NCBI RefSeq assembly: GCF_902158555.1 | Contig: NZ_CABGGS010000001.1 | Coordinates: 310,001 to 374,000, forward strand | Source: Klebsiella spallanzanii | Lineage (GTDB): Bacteria; Pseudomonadota; Gammaproteobacteria; Enterobacterales; Enterobacteriaceae | DNA length: 64,000 bases | Reading direction: 5' to 3' | Shown here: positions 10,149 to 19,050 of the stretch, piece by piece | Layout: every line of letters begins with the position of its first letter | How positions within the stretch are numbered: the first letter of the stretch is position 1 | Made by a program: the position numbers and the translations under genes | The notes under the pieces: generated by a model | The model's input: only the letters and a program-made list of their open reading frames with translations | What the model was told of the DNA's origin: nothing | Database searches by the model: none

Positions 10149-11113
10149 TGGCGAAATCACACCCACGCTGGCGAATGGTGAAAAAAATCCTCACGGTGCT
10201 GTTTTTTATCGCCGTCGCAGCGCTGCTGGTGGTCTACGCACAAAAAATTGACTGGCAGGAAGTGTGGAAAGTCATTCGCGACTATAACCGCACGGCGCTG
10301 CTGAGCGCGACAGGACTGGTTATCACCAGCTATCTGATCTACGGCTGCTACGACCTGCTTGGGCGCGTGTATTGTGGTCACAAACTGGCTAAGCGTCAGG
10401 TGATGCTGGTGTCGTTTATCTGCTATGCCTTTAACCTGACGCTCAGCACTTGGGTGGGCGGTATTGGTATGCGTTACCGGCTGTACTCGCGCCTGGGACT
10501 CAGCGGGGGAACCATTACCCGCATCTTTTCGCTGAGCATTACGACCAACTGGCTGGGCTATATTTTGCTCGGCGGCATCATTTTTAGCTCCGGGATGGTG
10601 CCGGTCCCCGAACGCTGGTATATCAGCCAACCATCGCTGCAAATTCTCGGCATCGTTTTGCTGTTGATTTCCGCGTTTTATCTCTGGGCCTGCGCCTTTG
10701 CTAAAAAGCGTCATATGACGATTAAAGGCCAGCGTCTGGTGCTGCCTTCATGGCGATTTGCGCTTCTGCAAATGGCGGTATCCAGCCTGAACTGGATGGC
10801 GATGGGGGCGATTATCTGGCTGTTGTTAGGCCCGCAAGTGGACTATTTCCTCGTGCTCGGCGTGCTGCTGGTGAGCAGTATCGCAGGCGTCATCGTGCAT
10901 ATTCCAGCGGGCATTGGCGTTCTTGAGGCGGTGTTTATCGCGATGCTTTCCGGCGAAGAAATTTCACGCGGCGCGATTATTGCCGCCCTGCTCGCCTACC
11001 GCGCGCTGTACTACTTCCTGCCGCTGCTGCTGGCGACCATCGGCTACCTGATTCTGGAGAGTCGGGCGAAGCATCTGCGGGCGAAAAATGAGCGTAAGCT
11101 GGCGGGAGAGTAG
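10148..11113 (+). CDS. ybhN: YbhN, polytopic membrane protein of the LPG-synthase transmembrane type
   Basis: The ATG at 10148 overlaps the clsB stop and gives 321 residues, close to E. coli YbhN (318). About eight membrane segments are visible, with family motifs VSFICYAFNLTLSTWVGGIGMRYRL near residue 95 (split here by family convention as CYAFN and GGIGMRYRL) and HIPAGIGVLEAVF near 260. It belongs to the UPF0104 family related to the flippase part of lysyl-phosphatidylglycerol synthase. Co-transcription with clsB suggests work on phospholipids. The exact activity is not known. Confidence 0.91.
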   Translation: MAKSHPRWRMVKKILTVLFFIAVAALLVVYAQKIDWQEVWKVIRDYNRTALLSATGLVITSYLIYGCYDLLGRVYCGHKLAKRQVMLVSFICYAFNLTLSTWVGGIGMRYRLYSRLGLSGGTITRIFSLSITTNWLGYILLGGIIFSSGMVPVPERWYISQPSLQILGIVLLLISAFYLWACAFAKKRHMTIKGQRLVLPSWRFALLQMAVSSLNWMAMGAIIWLLLGPQVDYFLVLGVLLVSSIAGVIVHIPAGIGVLEAVFIAMLSGEEISRGAIIAALLAYRALYYFLPLLLATIGYLILESRAKHLRAKNERKLAGE

Positions 11114-11121
11114 TGAAGATT

Positions 11122-11205
11122 CCCCGGTGGCGCTTCGCTGACCGGGCTACCAGACCGCCATCTGCGGTCTGGTAGCCCGGTCAGATGCGCAGCATCGCCT
11201 CCGGG
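11122..11205. repeat. REP pair with a 21-bp perfect stem between ybhN and ybhL
   Basis: Two REP units face each other. The inner arms at 11138-11158 and 11164-11184 are perfectly complementary over 21 bp around the 5-base loop CATCT. It sits between two convergent genes and could stop transcription from both sides. Confidence 0.85.
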
Positions 11206-11211
11206 AAGTGA

Positions 11212-11916
11212 TTAACGACGGTTGCCGAAAATACGCAGCAGCATCAGGAACAGGTTGATAAAGTCCAGATACAGCGTCAGAGCGCCAAGAATCGAGTATT
11301 TACGCAGCATTGACGCATCGCGAACATCAATCTGCTCGCCAATGTTTTTCAACTTCTGGGTGTCATAAGCGGTTAAGCCGACAAAGATAACGACCCCGAT
11401 ATAGGTCACTGCCCACATCAGCGCTTCGCTCTTCAGCCAGAAGTTGACCAGTGACGCCAGTAAAATACCAATCAGCCCCATAAACAGCATATTGCCGAAG
11501 CCGCTCAGGTCGCGTTTGGTGATGTAGCCATAAAGACTCATCGCGCCAAACATCCCGCCTGCGACTACGAAGGTACTGGCAATTGACGAGTAGGTATAGA
11601 CGATGAAAATACTCGATAGCGTTAGCCCAGTTAGCGCTGAATAGAACATAAACAGCGTCGTCGCCATCCCGGCGCTGAGCCGTTGCACCATGCCAGAGAG
11701 CACGAAGACCAGCCCAAGCTGTGCAATAATTAGCCCGTAAAAGGTGATTTTGCTGGAAAACACAAACATCATGACCGCTGGGGTATTGGCGGCAAACCAC
11801 GCGATAAACGCAGTGAGCAGCAGCCCGACCGTCATCCAGCCATAAACCTGCGCCATATAAGTTTGCAGGCCGCTGCGGCCCTGTACGATTGAACCGGAAC
11901 GAGGGTATCTGTCCAT
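11212..11916 (-). CDS. ybhL: YbhL, Bax inhibitor-1 family membrane protein
   Basis: The 234-residue protein has seven hydrophobic segments and the BI-1 family signatures: YGWMTVGLLLTAFIAW at the first helix, ALTGLTLSSIF, and the C-terminal GLTAYDTQKLKNIGE and ALTLYLDFINLFLMLLRIF. The length equals E. coli YbhL. The family includes proton-sensitive calcium leak channels (YetJ); the bacterial role is not settled. A GGAGATAG site precedes the ATG. E. coli has ybhM beside this gene; it is absent here, and ybhN lies directly beyond the REP pair. Confidence 0.92.
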   Translation of the reverse strand: MDRYPRSGSIVQGRSGLQTYMAQVYGWMTVGLLLTAFIAWFAANTPAVMMFVFSSKITFYGLIIAQLGLVFVLSGMVQRLSAGMATTLFMFYSALTGLTLSSIFIVYTYSSIASTFVVAGGMFGAMSLYGYITKRDLSGFGNMLFMGLIGILLASLVNFWLKSEALMWAVTYIGVVIFVGLTAYDTQKLKNIGEQIDVRDASMLRKYSILGALTLYLDFINLFLMLLRIFGNRR

Positions 11917-11960
11917 GACTATCTCCTGATTAACGAAATTTATTTTCTAAGCGTACCACA

Positions 11961-12413
11961 CTACCAGCGTTCTGCCGCCTTGCGGTCGCTATCTCGCGCA
12001 TCAACCCAACGCTCCCCTTCCGGCGTCGCTTCACGTTTCCAGAACGGCGCGCGGGTCTTCAGATAATCCATGATAAACTCCCCCGCAGCAAAAGCGCTGC
12101 TGCGATGGGCGCTGGTGACGCCGACAAAAACAATCTCTTCCCCAGGCCACATCTCACCGATACGATGAATCACCGTAACCCGGCCCAGCGGCCAGCGCTC
12201 GCGCGCCAGTTCCACAATCTCCGCCAGCGATTTTTCCGTCATCCCCGGATAATGCTCGAGGGTCAGCGCTTTCACGCTGTCGCCAAGGTTGTGATTGCGG
12301 ACCTTGCCGGTAAACGTCACTACCGCGCCGTCTTCATCGCGTTCGGCAAGCCAGGGGTATTCGTCCCCGACCTTAAAACGGTCGTGGCTGACGATAATAC
12401 GGGTTTGCGTCAT
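11961..12413 (-). CDS. moaE: MoaE, molybdopterin synthase large subunit
   Basis: The 150-residue product matches E. coli MoaE. Key motifs are DGAVVTFTGKVRNHN, LTLEHYPGMTEK, HRIG, VGVTSAHR and KTRAPFWKREA, with the active-site lysines in the last two. With MoaD it inserts sulfur into cyclic pyranopterin monophosphate to form molybdopterin. The ATG at 12413 starts one base after the moaD stop, so the genes are coupled. It is the last gene of moaABCDE; ybhL follows after 44 bases on the same strand. Confidence 0.96.
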   Translation of the reverse strand: MTQTRIIVSHDRFKVGDEYPWLAERDEDGAVVTFTGKVRNHNLGDSVKALTLEHYPGMTEKSLAEIVELARERWPLGRVTVIHRIGEMWPGEEIVFVGVTSAHRSSAFAAGEFIMDYLKTRAPFWKREATPEGERWVDARDSDRKAAERW

Positions 12414-12414
12414 C

Positions 12415-12663
12415 TTATCCCCCGGTAACCGGCGGGAAGAATGCCACTTCATCACCGGCCGCCAGCGGATGATCAAACGAGGTCAGCGTCTGATTCACCG
12501 CCGCCAGCAGCTTACCCTCTTCCAGCGCCAGCGCCCAGCGGTCGCCGCGCGAGACCAGTTGCTGGCGAACGGCTTCAACCGTGGGTAGTCCGTTCGGATC
12601 GAGCATCAGGGAATCGGTGCCGAGCAGTTCGCGCACCTGAGCAAAAAAAAGGACATTAATCAT
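12415..12663 (-). CDS. moaD: MoaD, molybdopterin synthase sulfur carrier
   Basis: The 82-residue ubiquitin-like protein starts [14 protein letters not shown] and ends FFPPVTGG. The C-terminal Gly-Gly is the site adenylated by MoeB and converted to a thiocarboxylate. The ATG at 12663 lies within the moaC 3' end (8-base overlap), matching the E. coli arrangement. It is one residue longer than E. coli MoaD. Confidence 0.95.
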   Translation of the reverse strand: MINVLFFAQVRELLGTDSLMLDPNGLPTVEAVRQQLVSRGDRWALALEEGKLLAAVNQTLTSFDHPLAAGDEVAFFPPVTGG

Positions 12664-13144
12664 GGGTATCTTCCACTCTGAAATCGCCGGACTTGCCGCC
12701 GCTTTTCGCCAGCAGGCGCACCGGGCCAATCACCATATCTTTCTGCACCGCTTTGCACATATCGTAAATCGTCAGCGCGGCGACGGAAGCGGCAGTCAGG
12801 GCTTCCATCTCAACGCCGGTTTTACCGGTCAGACGACACAGGGATTCGATGCGCACCCGGTTGTGTTCGGGCTGAGCCTGTAGATTAACTTCGACTTTGC
12901 TCAGCATCAGCGGGTGGCAAAGCGGAATCAGTTCCCAGGTGCGTTTTGCGGCCTGGATCCCGGCGATACGCGCAGTCGCAAAGACGTCGCCTTTGTGATG
13001 GCTGCCGTCGATAATCATGGCAAGCGTCGTCGCCTGCATCTCGACATAGGCCTCGGCGCGCGCTTCGCGAACCGTCTCCGCTTTCGCCGAGACATCAACC
13101 ATGTGCGCTTCGCCCGCGGCGTTAATATGGGTCAGTTGCGACAT
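12656..13144 (-). CDS. moaC: MoaC, cyclic pyranopterin monophosphate synthase
   Basis: The 162-residue enzyme converts the MoaA product, 3',8-cyclo-GTP, to cyclic pyranopterin monophosphate. Conserved stretches are [43 protein letters not shown] (active site), [20 protein letters not shown] and the invariant Lys in CKAVQKDM. It is 3 bases downstream of moaB and overlaps moaD by 8 bases. Confidence 0.96.
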   Translation of the reverse strand: MSQLTHINAAGEAHMVDVSAKAETVREARAEAYVEMQATTLAMIIDGSHHKGDVFATARIAGIQAAKRTWELIPLCHPLMLSKVEVNLQAQPEHNRVRIESLCRLTGKTGVEMEALTAASVAALTIYDMCKAVQKDMVIGPVRLLAKSGGKSGDFRVEDTHD

Positions 13145-13147
13145 AAA

Positions 13148-13660
13148 TTACTTCTTAAGATGAGAGATGAAATTGCAAGGACGGGTGCGCGCATCGAGTT
13201 GCGGCGCAATAATATTGTCCCACGCGGTATGGCAAGCTTTGGTTGAGCCGGGCATCGCGAAAATCAGCGTGCGGTTCGCCACCCCGGCAACGGCACGGGA
13301 TTGCAGGGTCGAAGTACCAATCTCTTCAAAAGAGAGCATACGGAACACCTCGCCAAAACCTTCCACTTCACGATCAAACAGCGGTAACAAGGCTTCCGGC
13401 GCCTGGTCACCGTCGGTAAAACCGGTACCGCCGGTGATCAGCACCACCTGTACCTCATCGCTGGCAATCCACGCCGACACCTGGGCGCGAATGGCGTAGC
13501 GGTTCTCTTTGACAATCGCTTTATCGACGATGACGTGCCCCGCTTCCTGAGCGACATCGCGCAGCCAGTGGCCAGAGGTATCATCCTCTTCGCCACGGCG
13601 ATTTGAAACGGTAAGAATTGCAATACGGGTCGGGATAAACTCAGCGCTGACCTGACTCAT
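13148..13660 (-). CDS. moaB: MoaB, MogA-like molybdopterin-binding protein
   Basis: The 170-residue protein has the MoCF-binding fold, with IAILTVSNRRGEEDDTSG, the VLITGGTGFTDGDQAPEAL loop and the FAMPGS loop. It resembles the adenylyltransferase MogA, but E. coli MoaB is dispensable and of unclear role. It lies between moaA and moaC with a short gap on each side. Confidence 0.95.
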   Translation of the reverse strand: MSQVSAEFIPTRIAILTVSNRRGEEDDTSGHWLRDVAQEAGHVIVDKAIVKENRYAIRAQVSAWIASDEVQVVLITGGTGFTDGDQAPEALLPLFDREVEGFGEVFRMLSFEEIGTSTLQSRAVAGVANRTLIFAMPGSTKACHTAWDNIIAPQLDARTRPCNFISHLKK

Positions 13661-13681
13661 CTGTTCGCTCCTTAAAATGAA

Positions 13682-14671
13682 TTATCCGCCAATATACGAC
13701 AGGTTCTGTGTAATACCGGTGTTGCCCTGATGCAGGAAATGGGTTTGCTTCTTATGCGTTAACGCCTCGGAAATACGCGCTTCCAGCTCCGGCTGCTGCT
13801 GCTCATCGGCCAGCAGATCGCGCAGATCGACGCCGCCTTCGCCAAACAGGCAGAGGTGCAATTTACCGATGGAAGAGACGCGCAGACGATTGCAGGTGGC
13901 GCAGAAATCTTTCTCATAAGGCATGATCAGGCCGATTTCGCCAGCATAATCCGGATGGCAAAACACCTGCGCCGGGCCGTCGCTACGCTGGCGGATCTGA
14001 TGGATCCAGCCGCGGCGCAGCAGCTCGTCGCGCAGCACCATGCCTGAGATATGATGGCGGCGGAACAGGTCGCTACCCTCGCCGGTTTCCATCAGCTCAA
14101 TAAAACGCAGTTGAATGCGGCGCGGTTGGATCCACGCCAGAAAGGTGTCGAGCTGGTGATGGTTAACGTCGCGCATCAGCACGGTGTTGACTTTAACTTT
14201 CTCAAAGCCAGCAGCAAAAGCGGCATCGATGCCGTCCATTACCTGGCGAAACTTGTCCTGGCCGGTAATGGCGTGAAACTGGCGGGCGTCGAGGCTATCC
14301 ACGCTGACGTTAATCGCCGTCAGCCCGGCATCGCGCCAGTTTTCAACATCGCGCGCCAGCCGGTAGCCGTTGGTAGTGACCGCAATCTGACGAATAGAGG
14401 GATTTTCCCGCACGGCGGCAATAATGTCGGTAAAATCACGACGTAGCGAAGGTTCCCCACCGGTCAGGCGCACCTTTTCCGTACCAAGGGCAGAAAACGC
14501 GCGCGTCACATGACGGACTTCGTCTACGCTGAGAAAGCCTTTATTAGTGACGGCACCGGGCTTGTAGCCATCAGGCAGGCAGTAGGTGCAACGAAAGTTA
14601 CACACGTCGGTAATTGACAGGCGCAGATAGTAAAACTTCCGCGCAAATGCATCGGTAAGCTGTGAAGCCAT
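13682..14671 (-). CDS. moaA: MoaA, GTP 3',8-cyclase
   Basis: The 329-residue radical SAM enzyme opens molybdenum cofactor synthesis. The N-terminal cluster motif is CNFRCTYC (Cys 24, 28, 31), the C-terminal substrate cluster is CATCNRL with a later Cys in KLHLCLF, and the chain ends in the essential [14 protein letters not shown] is the SAM-binding GGE motif. The ATG at 14671 matches E. coli; an upstream GTG/ATG would fall inside the riboswitch. The gene is first in moaABCDE and preceded by a Moco riboswitch and a ModE site. Confidence 0.97.
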   Translation of the reverse strand: MASQLTDAFARKFYYLRLSITDVCNFRCTYCLPDGYKPGAVTNKGFLSVDEVRHVTRAFSALGTEKVRLTGGEPSLRRDFTDIIAAVRENPSIRQIAVTTNGYRLARDVENWRDAGLTAINVSVDSLDARQFHAITGQDKFRQVMDGIDAAFAAGFEKVKVNTVLMRDVNHHQLDTFLAWIQPRRIQLRFIELMETGEGSDLFRRHHISGMVLRDELLRRGWIHQIRQRSDGPAQVFCHPDYAGEIGLIMPYEKDFCATCNRLRVSSIGKLHLCLFGEGGVDLRDLLADEQQQPELEARISEALTHKKQTHFLHQGNTGITQNLSYIGG

Positions 14672-14673
14672 AG

Positions 14674-14786
14674 ACACCTTTCCAAATACGGGAGACGCGG
14701 TCATTTCTTTCCGCGCCCTGGTGGCAACCGAAGTTGTCACGGCCAAAGCACCATATCTTTTGACACAGGCACAGAGGCTAGAGTGT
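14674..14786 (-). ncRNA. Molybdenum cofactor (Moco) riboswitch in the moaA leader
   Basis: Read on the minus strand, the leader contains the words CTCTAGCCTCTG, GGTGCTTTGGCCGTGACA, TTGCCACCAGGGCG, a CGCGG...CCGCG hairpin around AAAGAAATGA, and TTGGAAAGGTGT just before the start codon. These are the conserved parts of the Moco RNA motif known upstream of E. coli moaA, in the same order. The 3' end reaches the ribosome binding region (GGAAAGGTG), so control of translation start by Moco is expected. Confidence 0.88.
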
Positions 14787-14842
14787 TAGTGGGTTACGCC
14801 AAATAGTAGCGCGATAACCAGGGTTATGCCATACTCACTTTT

Positions 14843-14866
14843 CGTTATGCATCAATGTATATAACG
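14843..14866. promoter_or_regulatory. ModE-type operator upstream of moaA
   Basis: The sequence reads CGTTATGC-N7-TATATAACG, a 24-bp imperfect dyad. The E. coli modA operator, as I recall it, has the same half-sites CGTTATAT and TACATAACG with the same 7-base centre. ModE activation of moaA by molybdate is established in E. coli. A matching 24-bp site lies upstream of modA in this window (53043). Confidence 0.72.
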
Positions 14867-15079
14867 GATTTATATCGCTTTTTTGACGCTAAGTGCGTGA
14901 GAACATAGCCTAATCTTCACTTCTGCTATTCGTCTTCCACCCGATACAAAACCGTCAGGTATTTTATGGTTACCCAACAAAAAGTGATATTCTCACCGCA
15001 GAAACAAGGAAAGAGACTTATTCAATGAAAATAATAAGTTAACCTTTAACAATCGCTCTACAAAGGACGTTATATTGCG

Positions 15080-16261
15080 ATGAACCGCTCTCTGTACGCC
15101 ATTCTGGCAATGCTCACGCTTTACGCCAGCGCCGCTTTCGCCGCAAAGCCCTGCTTTCACTATGACCAGGAGGTTAAACTCAACGGGTACGTTGAGGTCA
15201 GAACCTTTTTTGGCCCGCCCAACTACGGTGAAAATCCAAAAACGGATAGCCGCCAGGTGCAAAATATGCTCTTCCTGGATGAGCCCATTTGCGCAACAGC
15301 AGCGCCAGATTCCCTCTGGTATTATGAAGACGAGAGAAATCAAATAGAAGTGACGCTCCGAACAGAGAGTTCATCCAGAGCATTAACCTCCCTCGCCGGT
15401 AAACACGTCACGGTGACCGGTAAGCTTGAGCACGCCGTAAGCGGATATGACAATACCCACCTTATTTTATCCTCGGCAGAGCTGGCGGGTGGCTCAGGCA
15501 ATCCGCAAAGAAAAACCATTCTGGATACCGTTCGTCCACTGGCTTCAAGCCAGGCCGGACAGGCCGTGCGAATTAAAGTCGAGCGCTTAAATATCAGCAG
15601 CGAATGGGCCATTCTGGTCGGGGAAATCGTTGCAACTCAGGGCCAAAAGCTCGACTGGTCGCTGGCGAAAGAATGCGATGCCGACCTTGATAAAATGCTG
15701 TGGACCGTGCTGAATAAAACCGCCGGGCAATGGCGCGTAAAAGAGATGACGATTTGTGCGTCAGAACCGCCCTGGTGGTATTTCAACGATGCCGATCTCA
15801 CTCTCCCCTGCGAAGTTTATGCCGGACTGGAATCTGTGGATGAAAACCAGCGGTTTAACGATCTGGCGACACGTTGCAGGGCACTTAAAACCCAATCCCC
15901 TGTTGCAACAAAAAACGCCGAGCTTAACAGCCAGCAGAAGCGTCAGACTCTGAGGCAATTCCAGTTATTCCAGCAGGCGCTAAAGACGGAAAATATCCCG
16001 GCGGTGAAGTCTTTTATCGCTTTTCCGCTTCAGTGGGATGACATGGCCCTCTGCGGCCATGTCATCCCGCATCGTTATCGTCGATATACAGCACCACCTG
16101 CTTTTCAAAATCTCCGTCGCCATATTCGAGGTAGTGCTGGAGCGTTAAATACCCTCTGCGCTTTGCCACACGCCATTTGCAGTAGCGATCCGGCCATTCA
16201 TCAACAGGCTCGCCGAATAACAGAGTCAGACGCGTCTTTAAATCCTGATAGTGCCTTTTGA
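15080..16261 (+). CDS. Secreted DUF4431-like protein with aberrant C-terminus
   Basis: The 393-residue frame starts with a Sec signal peptide (MNRSLYAILAMLTLYASAAFA). Residues about 25-140 resemble the DUF4431 family (LNGYVEVRTFFGPPNY; AGKHVTVTGKLEHA). Residues about 155-260 form a second conserved-looking module (WAILVGEIVATQG, LDKMLWTVLNK, ICASEPPWWYF). A third module begins at about 290 (FQQALKTENIPAVKSFIAFPL) and breaks off. After codon 326 or so the frame passes a perfect 14-bp hairpin and continues for about 70 residues antisense to the WG-repeat gene, with no domain character. The gene looks truncated at its 3' end. The pair is absent between moaA and ybhK in E. coli. Function unknown; the protein should be periplasmic. 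Confidence 0.65.
   Translation: MNRSLYAILAMLTLYASAAFAAKPCFHYDQEVKLNGYVEVRTFFGPPNYGENPKTDSRQVQNMLFLDEPICATAAPDSLWYYEDERNQIEVTLRTESSSRALTSLAGKHVTVTGKLEHAVSGYDNTHLILSSAELAGGSGNPQRKTILDTVRPLASSQAGQAVRIKVERLNISSEWAILVGEIVATQGQKLDWSLAKECDADLDKMLWTVLNKTAGQWRVKEMTICASEPPWWYFNDADLTLPCEVYAGLESVDENQRFNDLATRCRALKTQSPVATKNAELNSQQKRQTLRQFQLFQQALKTENIPAVKSFIAFPLQWDDMALCGHVIPHRYRRYTAPPAFQNLRRHIRGSAGALNTLCALPHAICSSDPAIHQQARRITESDASLNPDSAF
16035..16068. terminator. Perfect 14-bp hairpin at the junction of two convergent genes
   Basis: GGGATGACATGGCC (16035-16048) and GGCCATGTCATCCC (16055-16068) are exact complements around CTCTGC. The WG-repeat gene stop (TGA) lies in the right arm. There is no U tract on either side, so it is not a classical intrinsic terminator, though it may act on both converging transcripts. 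Confidence 0.55.
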
Positions 16262-17768
16262 TCCACCCGGCGTAGTCGGACTCCAGAAACTCATACTCTC
16301 CCCACTCCTCTTCCCGGCAATAGACATCGGCCAGCGTAATAATTGCGCCAAACTTAATTTCATCTTCATCGACTTCATCGGCGTTGAAGTCGTACTCCTC
16401 ACCTTCAAACTGCGCGCCGCTACCGCCAATTTTATTGACCATAACAAAAGGTCTGGGTTTGGTCGCAATCAACGCATTAACCGCATCGCTAAGAGCTTCA
16501 CCGGGGTAAATTTCTGCTGGCGAAGCCGTAAAGAAAAGATAAGGCATCCAAACGTTCTGGTAATCGAAGAGGCGAATAACCTGGTTTTGGGCATTTTTCA
16601 GCACGGCGATTTGCCGAACGTCATCAAACAATAGCGTCGCCACCGTCTTTCCTTGCGTGCTCACATACTCAAGCTCGTGGCGGGAAACAATAAAAATAAC
16701 CGTGTTGCTTGCAGAAAAACCGACAATAGTGTTTTCCGAATCGATCAGCGGCTCCATCCACCGCCGCTGGTGAATAAATTGACCTTGCGTCGTAAGAATT
16801 CCCCACAGCCCATCCAGGGTTCTGACAATCGCCGCGCCAGCCTGGTAAAAGTCGGTGCCGTAGCTTAACAGCTCAGGCGTCAATTCTTTACCGCTCGCGA
16901 GATTGACATAGCGTACGTAGAGGCCGCCTTTGCCACCGGAACGTACGATGCCGTTCACCATCTTCGGCGCGTCAATGGTTTCAATTTCGAACGTCCGTTC
17001 GCCGTAAGAATTATAAAACTCGCACTTCTCTTCATCACCCCAGCGCTGGGCACAGCAGAATCCACAGCTATCATAGTGCGATATCAGATCGTAAACCGGC
17101 TCCACAACCCAGTTCCCGCCCCTATCAATCAACCCATATTTTCCTGAGGGCGCAGAAAATGGCGCAACGCCATTGGCCGAAAAGCCCTCCCCATATCCTT
17201 CACGGACTGGAATGATAAATGTGCCGCAGTCATCAATGTAACCGGTAAAGATACGGTTTCCTGCCCGGCGGTGAAAGCAGGCTATTCCGCAGGGGCTGAA
17301 TTCGTCAAACCACTCTCTTTCAAAAGCACCTGAGTGAGGTAATTGAATGGTCGTTTGCTCACCAGAGGAGTTCACTATGACAAAGTCACATTGCTGAGTC
17401 ATTGCGATAGACAATCCCTCTACCATTGGGGTCAATGTTCGGTAAGAACAGGGAATCACTCGCTCACCTGAGCGGTTAACGATCCCCCATTTTCCGTCTT
17501 CGCATACCCGTGCCAGCCCATGGAGGTTAAAAGCACGAACGTCATCAAATTGCGGCGTAGCGATCCATTCTCCAGCTAAAGAGAGAAAACCGCGTTTGCC
17601 ATTTTCCAGAGTAACAACCAGCCAGGGAGCTCCACCGTCAAGAGGAGCAGATTCATAGCCAACATGAGGATAGAAAAAAGATTTTTCTTCCCCTGCGCTG
17701 CTCAGATAAACCTGTCGTTTTTCCTGGCCATAGCGAACGGGAATAGTTAAATCGAACAGCGTTTCCAT
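16062..17768 (-). CDS. WG-repeat protein
   Basis: The 568-residue product contains several WG repeats: GKRGFLSLAGEWIATPQFDDV, GKWGIVNRSGERVIP, GKYGLIDRGGNWVVEPVYD and GLWGILTTQGQFI, typical of beta-rich KWG proteins of unknown function. The C-terminal 120 residues differ: acidic (EEYDFNADEVDEDEIK) followed by EWGEYEFLESDYAGWIKRHY and a Trp/Tyr-rich end. No signal peptide is seen, so it is probably cytoplasmic. The ATG at 17768 is preferred to a TTG at 17774; its ribosome site is weak. It is convergent with and overlaps the DUF4431-like frame by 200 bases. Accessory relative to E. coli. Confidence 0.8.
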   Translation of the reverse strand: METLFDLTIPVRYGQEKRQVYLSSAGEEKSFFYPHVGYESAPLDGGAPWLVVTLENGKRGFLSLAGEWIATPQFDDVRAFNLHGLARVCEDGKWGIVNRSGERVIPCSYRTLTPMVEGLSIAMTQQCDFVIVNSSGEQTTIQLPHSGAFEREWFDEFSPCGIACFHRRAGNRIFTGYIDDCGTFIIPVREGYGEGFSANGVAPFSAPSGKYGLIDRGGNWVVEPVYDLISHYDSCGFCCAQRWGDEEKCEFYNSYGERTFEIETIDAPKMVNGIVRSGGKGGLYVRYVNLASGKELTPELLSYGTDFYQAGAAIVRTLDGLWGILTTQGQFIHQRRWMEPLIDSENTIVGFSASNTVIFIVSRHELEYVSTQGKTVATLLFDDVRQIAVLKNAQNQVIRLFDYQNVWMPYLFFTASPAEIYPGEALSDAVNALIATKPRPFVMVNKIGGSGAQFEGEEYDFNADEVDEDEIKFGAIITLADVYCREEEWGEYEFLESDYAGWIKRHYQDLKTRLTLLFGEPVDEWPDRYCKWRVAKRRGYLTLQHYLEYGDGDFEKQVVLYIDDNDAG

Positions 17769-18034
17769 TATCAAACCAGGTGGTCTCGGTTAAACGAATC
17801 ACCAGACCAATCAGCGAAAATTAGCCTGCATTCAGAAAATCCGGCAAATATGCGGATTTAATGAGCAAGCGATACTATCACTGACCGATCCTGCTTTTTT
17901 AACAAATAGCCATGTCCGGAGAGGCTATTATGGTCACTGTGCTGAAATATTAGCGATGTCATCAAAGCCCGGGCATCGTTTTTTAAGGTGAAATCGGTTA
18001 GTGTGTGCCCGTTTAATTGATATAAGGAATTTCT

Positions 18035-18940
18035 ATGCGCAATCGTACTTTCGCCGATCTTGATCGCGTTGTGGCGCTGGGCGGCGGGCACGGACTGGGG
18101 CGAGTGATGTCCTCCCTCTCCTCTCTGGGTTCACGCCTGACCGGCATTGTGACAACAACAGATAACGGCGGCTCCACGGGGCGAATTCGCCGCGCGGAAG
18201 GCGGCATCGCCTGGGGCGATATGCGCAACTGTATTAATCAATTAATTGCCGAACCCAGCGTAGCATCGGCGATGTTTGAGTATCGTTTTAGCGGTAACGG
18301 AGAACTTTCCGGCCATAACCTCGGAAATCTGATGTTAAAGGCTCTTGATCACCTTAGCGTACGGCCTCTCGAAGCGATCAATTTGATCAGAAATCTCCTT
18401 AAAGTCGACGCGTTTCTGATCCCGATGTCGGAACAACCTGTCGATCTGATGGCGATTGACCACGAAGGGCACGAAGTTTACGGCGAAGTAAATATCGACC
18501 AGCTTGTCAGCGTGCCGCGCGAGCTCATGCTCTCTCCGCCGGTTCCCACTACCCGTGAAGCGATAGAAGCCATCGCTGAAGCCGATTTAATCCTGATCGG
18601 CCCCGGCAGTTTCTATACCAGCCTGATGCCAATTCTGCTGCTCGATGAAATGGCGCAAGCCCTGCGCCGCACGCCTGCGCCGATGGTATTTATCGATAAC
18701 CTCGGCAAAGAACATAGTCCAGCAGCCAGCCTGACGCTGGCGGATAGAGTCGCCATTATGGAGAAGCATATCGGCAAACGCGTTATCGATGCGCTCGTTA
18801 TCGGCCCGAAAGCCGATATCAGGGGGATTGAAAACCGGGTGGTGATTCAGACGCCGCTGGACGCCAGCGATGTGCCCTATCGTCACGATCGCCGGCTATT
18901 ACGCAGCGCGCTGGAAAAGGCAATTCAGGCATTAGGTTAA
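18035..18940 (+). CDS. ybhK: YbhK, YvcK/CofD-like nucleotide-binding protein
   Basis: The 301-residue protein matches E. coli YbhK. The N-terminus [17 protein letters not shown] is a Rossmann-like phosphate-binding loop, followed by [16 protein letters not shown] and [11 protein letters not shown], and later [14 protein letters not shown], all signatures of the gluconeogenesis factor YvcK family. In Bacillus YvcK binds UDP-sugars and affects cell-wall synthesis; the enterobacterial role is unclear. AGGAATTTCT precedes the ATG. In E. coli it lies between moaA and uvrB, as here, apart from the inserted genes on each side. Confidence 0.92.
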   Translation: MRNRTFADLDRVVALGGGHGLGRVMSSLSSLGSRLTGIVTTTDNGGSTGRIRRAEGGIAWGDMRNCINQLIAEPSVASAMFEYRFSGNGELSGHNLGNLMLKALDHLSVRPLEAINLIRNLLKVDAFLIPMSEQPVDLMAIDHEGHEVYGEVNIDQLVSVPRELMLSPPVPTTREAIEAIAEADLILIGPGSFYTSLMPILLLDEMAQALRRTPAPMVFIDNLGKEHSPAASLTLADRVAIMEKHIGKRVIDALVIGPKADIRGIENRVVIQTPLDASDVPYRHDRRLLRSALEKAIQALG

Positions 18941-18987
18941 TTCTCAAACTCACCTTTCAGGCAACGTATTCCTCACAGGCTTAAAAT

Positions 18988-19004
18988 CTTAAGGTTGTCT
19001 TAAA
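18988..19004 (+). promoter_or_regulatory. PmrA box upstream of eptA-pmrAB
   Basis: CTTAAG-GTTGT-CTTAAA fits the PmrA box (YTTAAK-N5-YTTAAK) with one mismatch in the last base. A further CTTAAA lies at 18980-18985. A -10-like CATAGC follows 13 bases after the box, which puts transcription start near 19030 and argues for the eptA start at 19051 rather than 19036. Autoregulation of pmrCAB by PmrA is known in Salmonella and Klebsiella. Confidence 0.82.
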
Positions 19005-19050
19005 AAAGAATTGGCAGCATAGCGAACATCTCTTTATGCGGACGTTCGTT

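Larger units (their letters stand above)
14672..15079. promoter_or_regulatory. moaA leader and divergent promoter region
   Basis: This 408-base gap holds the Moco riboswitch next to moaA, the ModE-type site at 14843-14866, and the promoter of the divergent DUF4431-like gene at 15080. The right part from about 14870 to 15060 is AT-rich; no further site was recognised. Confidence 0.7.

Noticed and set aside
19036-19050. Upstream ATG for eptA
   Set aside because: It would leave almost no leader after the PmrA-box promoter, and the 19051 start gives the family length.
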